From Lachnospiraceae bacterium (GTDB taxonomy: Bacteria; Bacillota; Clostridia; Lachnospirales; Lachnospiraceae): DNA of 10,915 bases. The position numbers were made by a program, and so were the translations under genes. Where the stretch lies: positions 1 through 10,915 of the forward strand of contig CAAFNG010000037.1 in assembly GCA_900764225.1 (NCBI GenBank). Direction: 5' to 3'. The number at the start of each line of letters is the position of its first letter. Position 1 is the stretch's first letter. Below are positions 7,338-10,915 of the stretch, piece by piece. Under the pieces are notes generated by a model. The model was not told where the DNA came from. It saw only the letters and a list, made by a program, of their open reading frames with translations, and ran no database searches.

Positions 7338-7367
7338 ATTATACCAGAGGAAGGCTGAGTTTGTCTT
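7338..7367 (-). promoter_or_regulatory. Promoter of the HD-GYP/GGDEF gene
   Basis: On the minus strand, AAGACA (7367-7362) lies 18 bp upstream of a perfect TATAAT (7343-7338) preceded by TGG, which makes an extended -10. The leader to the ATG at 7275 is about 55 nt and ends in a strong Shine-Dalgarno (complement of 7282-7289). No c-di-GMP aptamer is visible in this leader, unlike that of the neighbouring cyclase. Confidence 0.7.
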
Positions 7368-7461
7368 TTATATTTGGGGAAAAAAGAAAAAATCTTGAGA
7401 AATTTTGATGATAGTTGTAACATATGTGCAAGAAGAAATATATCAGGTGCGGAAAAAGTGA

Positions 7462-8929
7462 TCTGAGTATATGGGCTGGAAGATAGAATATGTGCCCTAT
7501 AACAGCGGAGATCAGAATAAAGATATCCAGGATGCCATGGACGACCTGGAAGCAGGAAAGGTTGATCTGCTTGGGCCGCTGCTGAAAAATTCGATTATAA
7601 GCTGAGTTATTGAGAAATTTTCACCAAGGGAATATTATTTTGCGACCGCACCGGGAAATACGGCGTTGGTGAATGAGTTGGAGCAGGCGATCGAAATTCT
7701 TGATAAGGTGCAGCCAAGTCTTCAGGATGTGCTTTTTGAACGGTATTTCCGGAATGGAAGATATACGTTTGCACCCACGGAAAAGCAGAAAAAATATCTG
7801 GCTTCTTTGGATACACTTAAGGTATTGTGTATAGATCATGATGCACCGTATGTTTACCAGAAAAACGGTAAGCCGGCAGGAATGCTCATCAGTATTCTGG
7901 AGGATTTTGAGAAGAAGGCAGATGTGACGCTTGAATATACTTTTTGTGAAAACAGCGAGGAAGCGGAAGAGCTGATTAAGAAGCAGCATTATGATTTTAT
8001 GGTAGGAATGAGCTTTACTTCCAGATATTGTGCAGAAAATGGTTTTGTGCGGAGCAAATCGATCATGGAATCCAATCTGGCATATGTGCATGATTCCGAG
8101 AATAACAGCCGTAAAAGGGTGGTAGTTCAGAAAGGTCTGGAGGATTATATTTATGACAGCTACAGTTCGCTGGTTACAAGCCTGATCTCGGGAGGTACGC
8201 AGGTGGTTTGCATTGCTATCGCAAGAGACAGTGATCTGCAGTTTATAAGGCTGGTTAATGATTATATTTACAGCCTTTTTGGAAGATGGAAATATGCATG
8301 AACATAAGACTCCCCTGAGAAGCTATATGAGGGTTCATCCGGTTGAAGTGATCCTTGTGTTTGTTATGATGACAGCTGTTGTGGCTGTGGCATGTTCCAT
8401 GCTGTTTCACGCAAAACGGATACATAAGAAGAACGAGGAACTTCGGGAAGCCAATCAGATCAAGAGTGAATTCCTTACGCGAATGTCGCACGATATCCGT
8501 ACACCGATGAATGGAATTATTGGAATGCTTAATATTGCGGACAGATATGTGGATGATCTGGAAATGGTAAAAAAATATCATAAAAAGATCCGGATGGCAT
8601 CGGAATATTTACTGTCGTTGATCAATGATATTCTGGATATCCTGGAGGCGAGAGCAGGGGAACAGGCAATAGAAATGGAGACCGGGCTGAAAGAATTTGA
8701 TCCGCCGCGTGTGCTGACCAGCGAGGTTCATCTGCGCCAGGTATTTATGAATATCATCAGCAATGCTATCAAATATAACCGATACGGGGGAAAAATATTT
8801 ATTTCTGCAACGATATTGTGCAGTACAAATGATAAAGTATTATGCAGGTTTTTGGTTACGGATACGGGAACCGGACTGGGATTTCCTATTGTAAAGAGCA
8901 TTATTGACCAGATGGGTGGAGAGATCTGA
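7462..8929 (+). pseudogene. Remnant of tandem-SBP (BvgS/EvgS-like) hybrid sensor kinase
   Basis: Pieces of one large sensor kinase remain in order. A fragment of a first solute-binding domain (from about 7462, SEYMGWKIEYVPYNSG) ends at a TGA at 7603-7605. The same frame resumes with its end (FSPREYYFATAPGN) and a second SBP domain (about 7760-8270, from TLKVLCIDHDAPYVYQ), shortened near ISGGTQVV. At the T-run 8276-8280 the frame shifts by one: with four Ts instead of five, YSL continues into LLEDGNMHEH. In the next frame come a membrane segment (VILVFVMMTAVVAVACSML), an intact H-box (SHDIRTPMN), a shortened linker, an N-box (MNIISNAIKYN) and the ATPase end. There DTG is joined directly to TGLGFPIV, so the region between the G1 and G2 boxes is gone. 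It stops after MGGEI with no receiver domain. The start of the first SBP domain and its signal peptide are missing. Clearly non-functional. Confidence 0.85.
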
Positions 8930-8954
8930 GCTTCTTTTTTTATGGAGAGGTATA

Positions 8955-8963
8955 TGCTACAAT
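8955..8963 (+). promoter_or_regulatory. Possible extended -10 promoter for the small-protein operon
   Basis: TGCTACAAT has a TGn extension and a 5/6 -10 hexamer, with only a T-rich stretch at the -35 position. Transcription would start near 8970, giving a leader of about 26 nt with AGGAGG before the ATG at 8996. Confidence 0.45.
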
Positions 8964-8995
8964 AATGCGGATGATATAGAACAGGAGGATGATAT

Positions 8996-9217
8996 ATGAG
9001 CAAGATTGTGAATATTACATCAAAAGAAGACAAGGAACAGAAGCTTCAGGACATTGCCAATTCACTGGAAGAGCTGAAAGATGTTATGGCAGAAGTGATT
9101 GAGGCTTACGAAGAAGAGAATGCGGGCAGCAGAAAAATGGATACGCTTACAGAGGCACTGGATGCCCTTGAGGACGCTTACGATGCAGTCAGCGATGTGA
9201 TAATGGAAGAACTTTAG
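8996..9217 (+). CDS. Small acidic helical protein, unknown function
   Basis: A 73-residue protein starting at ATG 8996 behind AGGAGG at good spacing. It is strongly acidic, has no membrane segment, signal peptide or cysteine, and has heptad-like leucine/alanine spacing (LQDIANSLEELKDVMAEVI, then LTEALDALEDAYDAV), so it is probably a short alpha-helical hairpin or coiled coil. I do not recognise a named family. Its stop TAG overlaps the Shine-Dalgarno of the next gene, so the two form an operon. Unlike both flanking remnants it is intact, which suggests it is under selection. It sits just after the kinase remnant and could be a small cytosolic partner of the next protein; that is only context. 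Confidence 0.72.
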   Translation: MSKIVNITSKEDKEQKLQDIANSLEELKDVMAEVIEAYEEENAGSRKMDTLTEALDALEDAYDAVSDVIMEEL

Positions 9218-9231
9218 GAGGAGCGTCTGCT

Positions 9232-9447
9232 GTGCTGTATAAGGTGCTGAGAATAGAAGAAGATATAGACTTCGGATGTGAGGAAAGACAGCCTGGAGAG
9301 GCATTGATGTCTGTGGTCATCCTGGAAGACGAGAATGGACGGGAGATGAGCCTGAGACATGATGACAGGCTTTTGTATGAACGGGATATTAATGAAGGTG
9401 ATATGGTCATGCTGGATGAGAAAAATGAACTAAAGAAAGGAAACTAA
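9232..9447 (+). CDS. Small acidic beta-rich protein, unknown function
   Basis: A 71-residue protein beginning at GTG 9232, 10 nt after AGGAGG (9217-9222), which overlaps the preceding stop. No membrane segment or signal peptide. Alternating hydrophobic stretches (MLYKVLRIEEDIDFG, ALMSVVILEDENG, DINEGDMVMLDE) suggest a small beta-barrel or OB-like fold, and the EGDMVML turn resembles those in small nucleic-acid or ligand-binding barrels. I cannot assign a family. It is 14 bp downstream of the helical small protein and 8 bp upstream of the azlC-like remnant, so the ancestral operon may have continued into the transporter. A CTG at 9235 is a less likely start. Confidence 0.68.
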   Translation: MLYKVLRIEEDIDFGCEERQPGEALMSVVILEDENGREMSLRHDDRLLYERDINEGDMVMLDEKNELKKGN

Positions 9448-9455
9448 TGTGAGGT

Positions 9456-9890
9456 ATGAAGAAAAAGGCATTTAAGGCAGCTTTTCCGTATACCCTTCCG
9501 ATCTGCGCGGGTTTTCTCTTTCTTGGAATGTGCGACGAATCTTTTACAGTCAACTGTACAGTAGATCCGCCGGAAGGCGTGGACAGGGGCTGGTTCATGT
9601 TCTGGGTCAATGCCTTGAATCAGTTTTACTGGGTAACAGGAGCAACAGCAGGAGCTCTCCTGGGATACGTGATCCATTTTAACACAACGGGAATTGAATT
9701 CGTTATGACGGCGTTGGTTGTAGTTATGTTTATTAACCAGTGGGAAGAGGCAGAGGATCATAAGCCTGCGCTGGTGGTTCTGGGAACGATGACGACACGT
9801 TTTCTGCCGTTCATTATCTTCCCGGAAGGAAAAAAGCCACCGGCAGGAAAAACAGGCGGAATTTTATGTGTAGAAATAGAGGGGCTTTAA
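9456..9890 (+). pseudogene. Collapsed azlC-azlD branched-chain amino acid exporter remnant
   Basis: The 144-codon ORF joins separated pieces of two transporter subunits. AFKAAFPYTLPICAGFLFLGM is the start of an AzlC protein (normally about 230 residues). It continues directly as CDESFTVNCTVDPPEGVD and the RGWFMFWVNALNQFYWVTG region, which belong about 80 residues further on. After INQWEEAEDHKPAL the AzlC C-terminus is missing and the frame enters AzlD (GTMTTRFLPFIIFPEGKKPPA). It then ends in unrelated GKTGGILCVEIEGL. The first junction is at GGAATG (9525-9530), a sequence compatible with both sides (FLGM and FGM), suggesting deletion between short direct repeats. The second is near 9768-9785. 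AzlCD exports branched-chain amino acids; this product lacks most membrane helices and should be inactive. Confidence 0.82.
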
Positions 9891-10007
9891 CCGCTGGAAA
9901 TGAGGCGCTGGCAATGAGCCATTTATCCCCGTCCCCAATGGCACTGTCTTTTGTGCGCGAACAAATGTCTTTCTTTTCTCTCGGGATAATTGCTATATTT
10001 TTATGAA

Positions 10008-10025
10008 TGTTGAGTAAATTATGGG
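10008..10025 (+). repeat. 18-bp repeat, copy 1 (candidate DeoR operator)
   Basis: Positions 10008-10025 match 10868-10885 at 16 of 18 bases, including an uninterrupted TGAGTAAATTATG. The copy lies just downstream of a possible plus-strand promoter (-10 at 9994-9999) and about 50 bp past the DeoR stop. Confidence 0.5.
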
Positions 10026-10051
10026 CGATTTATGATGAAATATAACAACAA

Positions 10052-10068
10052 ATTATTTGCGAAATAAT
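10052..10068. terminator. AT-rich hairpin after the DeoR gene, weak terminator candidate
   Basis: ATTATTT and AAATAAT form a perfect 7-bp stem with loop GCG, just beyond the DeoR stop (10075). On the minus strand a mixed T-rich stretch follows. The stem has no G-C pairs, so termination would be weak; it could instead be an operator-type palindrome. Confidence 0.3.
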
Positions 10069-10074
10069 GAATAA

Positions 10075-10848
10075 TTATACACACTGTTCTGGAGTGATAA
10101 CGCGAATGTTCTGCTCCTGAAAGAAGTTTTGATAATCTTCGGGGAGCTTCTGGTCTGTGATGAGGGTGTCCAGAGCTTTCAGCGGAGCGCAGGTCATCAG
10201 AGAAACCCGGCCGAATCTGGAGTGATCGGCAAGAAGAACGAGTTTTTCGGAGCGATCGGCGATTGTTTTTTTTGTAATGTATTCTTCTGTGCTGGCGGTG
10301 GTAAGACCGTTTTTTATGGTGACGCCGGTGCAGGAGATGAAGGCTGTGGAAATATTGTAAGCTTCCAGATAGTTCTGGATATCAGGGTCTGTAAAGGTCA
10401 GCGTCTCACGGTTCAGCTTTCCGGGAACGGAGATAACATCCAGGCTGGGGCAGGATACTGCCTTGTTGAGGATGAGGAGACTGTTGGTGAGGATCGTGCA
10501 GCGTCTGTCTGAAAGAAAATCAATCAGATCCAGACAGGTGGAATCGCTGTCAATATAGATAATATCTCCATTTGTTACCAGGCTGGCCGCCTGGCGGCAG
10601 AGCTCCCGCTTTTCACTGATAAAAGATTCGTTGTGTTCTTTATAAGACAGAAACGGATACTCCGGAGCTGCTTTAAGCGCAGCGACACCGCCGTAAACCT
10701 TGACGATGCTGCTGCGCTTCAGAAGAAGCTCGATATCTCTTCGAATTGTATTCTTTGACACATGGAATGTCTCACACAGGGTATCAAGTGAGACATTCCG
10801 ATGCTCCAGTACATAGTCTTCAATCTGGTCAAGACGCTGTGATTTCAT
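10075..10848 (-). CDS. DeoR/GlpR-family transcriptional regulator
   Basis: A 257-residue protein of the usual DeoR length. Residues 1-57 are the winged helix-turn-helix (RLDQIEDYVLEHRNVSLDTL, then VSKNTIRRDIELL with the recognition helix, then VYGGVAAL). Residues about 75-235 are the sugar-phosphate-sensing domain: DIIYIDSDSTCLDL in place of the usual DSGTT loop, ILTNSL, a conserved G in FISCTGV, NGLTT, and the family signature LLADHSRFG (205-213). Members repress sugar or nucleoside catabolic operons until a phosphorylated sugar binds. The target here is unknown because no sugar gene is in the window. The altered DSDSTC loop may mean a different effector. ATG 10848 follows AAGG at about 9 nt. 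The repeat over its promoter suggests autoregulation. Confidence 0.9.
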   Translation of the reverse strand: MKSQRLDQIEDYVLEHRNVSLDTLCETFHVSKNTIRRDIELLLKRSSIVKVYGGVAALKAAPEYPFLSYKEHNESFISEKRELCRQAASLVTNGDIIYIDSDSTCLDLIDFLSDRRCTILTNSLLILNKAVSCPSLDVISVPGKLNRETLTFTDPDIQNYLEAYNISTAFISCTGVTIKNGLTTASTEEYITKKTIADRSEKLVLLADHSRFGRVSLMTCAPLKALDTLITDQKLPEDYQNFFQEQNIRVITPEQCV

Positions 10849-10867
10849 GAATGCATACCTTCTTTCT

Positions 10868-10885
10868 TGATGAGTAAATTATGAG
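10868..10885 (+). repeat. 18-bp repeat, copy 2, at the DeoR transcription start
   Basis: This second copy of the 18-bp sequence covers the region where transcription of the DeoR gene should begin (near 10882), a typical position for a repressor operator. See copy 1 at 10008-10025. Confidence 0.5.
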
Positions 10886-10888
10886 TAT

Positions 10889-10897
10889 ATTATATCA
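10889..10897 (-). promoter_or_regulatory. DeoR gene promoter (extended -10)
   Basis: The minus strand reads TGATATAAT, a TGn-extended perfect -10. The -35 region would fall at or beyond the window edge and no good hexamer is seen. Transcription would start near 10882, 34 nt before the ATG. Confidence 0.6.
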
Positions 10898-10915
10898 TAA
10901 TACAAAATACATTGA

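Larger units (their letters stand above)
9891..10074. other. Intergenic region with weak hairpin and possible promoter
   Basis: No gene is seen. GCCATT (9918-9923) and AATGGC (9937-9942) flank a C-rich loop (TATCCCCGTCCCC) and are followed by a T-rich stretch, a weak terminator candidate. TGCTATATT at 9991-9999 resembles an extended -10 on the plus strand, yet no gene follows it in that direction. One copy of the 18-bp repeat shared with the DeoR promoter begins at 10008. Confidence 0.4.

Noticed and set aside
7408..7461. Short plus-strand frame MIVVTYVQEEIYQVRKK before the kinase remnant
   Set aside because: No ribosome site, ends at TGA 7459-7461, and no resemblance to the missing start of the SBP domain.
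9918..9942. C-rich hairpin with TCCCCGTCCCC as a REP-type mobile repeat
   Set aside because: Only a single copy is in the window and no REP-associated transposase is present; noted as intergenic structure only.
1..10915. tRNA, rRNA, CRISPR arrays, insertion sequences, phage or defence genes
   Set aside because: Looked for on both strands; no cloverleaf, repeat-spacer pattern, transposase or integrase motif was seen.

Overview
The window looks like chromosomal DNA of a low-to-mid GC gut Firmicute, most likely Lachnospiraceae (Blautia/Ruminococcus-like). This rests on AGGAGG-type ribosome binding sites, TATAAT promoters, protein style, and the combination of Cache/SBP sensor kinases, GGDEF and HD-GYP proteins and a GEMM-I riboswitch. 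It is an inference from sequence character; no search was run.

Layout. Positions 1-2315 (minus strand) hold a solute-binding lipoprotein gene, broken by an apparent 2-nt loss, overlapping a membrane histidine kinase that runs off the left edge. Positions 2316-2920 are a dense regulatory region. It has a divergent promoter for the lipoprotein gene, a 31-bp imperfect repeat spaced exactly 120 bp, a strong dyad, a sigma-A-type promoter, a c-di-GMP-I (GEMM-I) riboswitch and an intrinsic terminator. This leads into a membrane diguanylate cyclase gene (2923-4359, plus). Converging on it is a 941-residue HD-GYP + GGDEF protein (4450-7275, minus). Between the two convergent stops is a long bidirectional-terminator hairpin whose tip is a perfect 16-bp parS sequence, TGTTTCACGTGAAACA, the ParB (Spo0J) loading site.

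Positions 7460-9890 (plus) are a patch of gene decay. They hold a remnant of a BvgS/EvgS-like tandem-SBP sensor kinase with a stop, a frameshift and several internal deletions. Next come two intact small acidic proteins in an operon, then an azlC-azlD remnant collapsed into one short ORF. A DeoR-family repressor (10075-10848, minus) closes the window. An 18-bp near-identical sequence lies just downstream of its promoter and again past its 3' end, and is a candidate operator.

How the parts fit. The intact core is a c-di-GMP module: a cyclase whose mRNA leader senses c-di-GMP, facing a large protein with a c-di-GMP phosphodiesterase (HD-GYP) domain, an intact GGDEF domain and what I read as a further catalytically dead GGDEF-like domain. 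Neither intact GGDEF domain has the RxxD inhibitory site, so feedback on the first cyclase may be exerted by the riboswitch rather than allosterically. The parS site suggests the module lies in the origin region of the chromosome.
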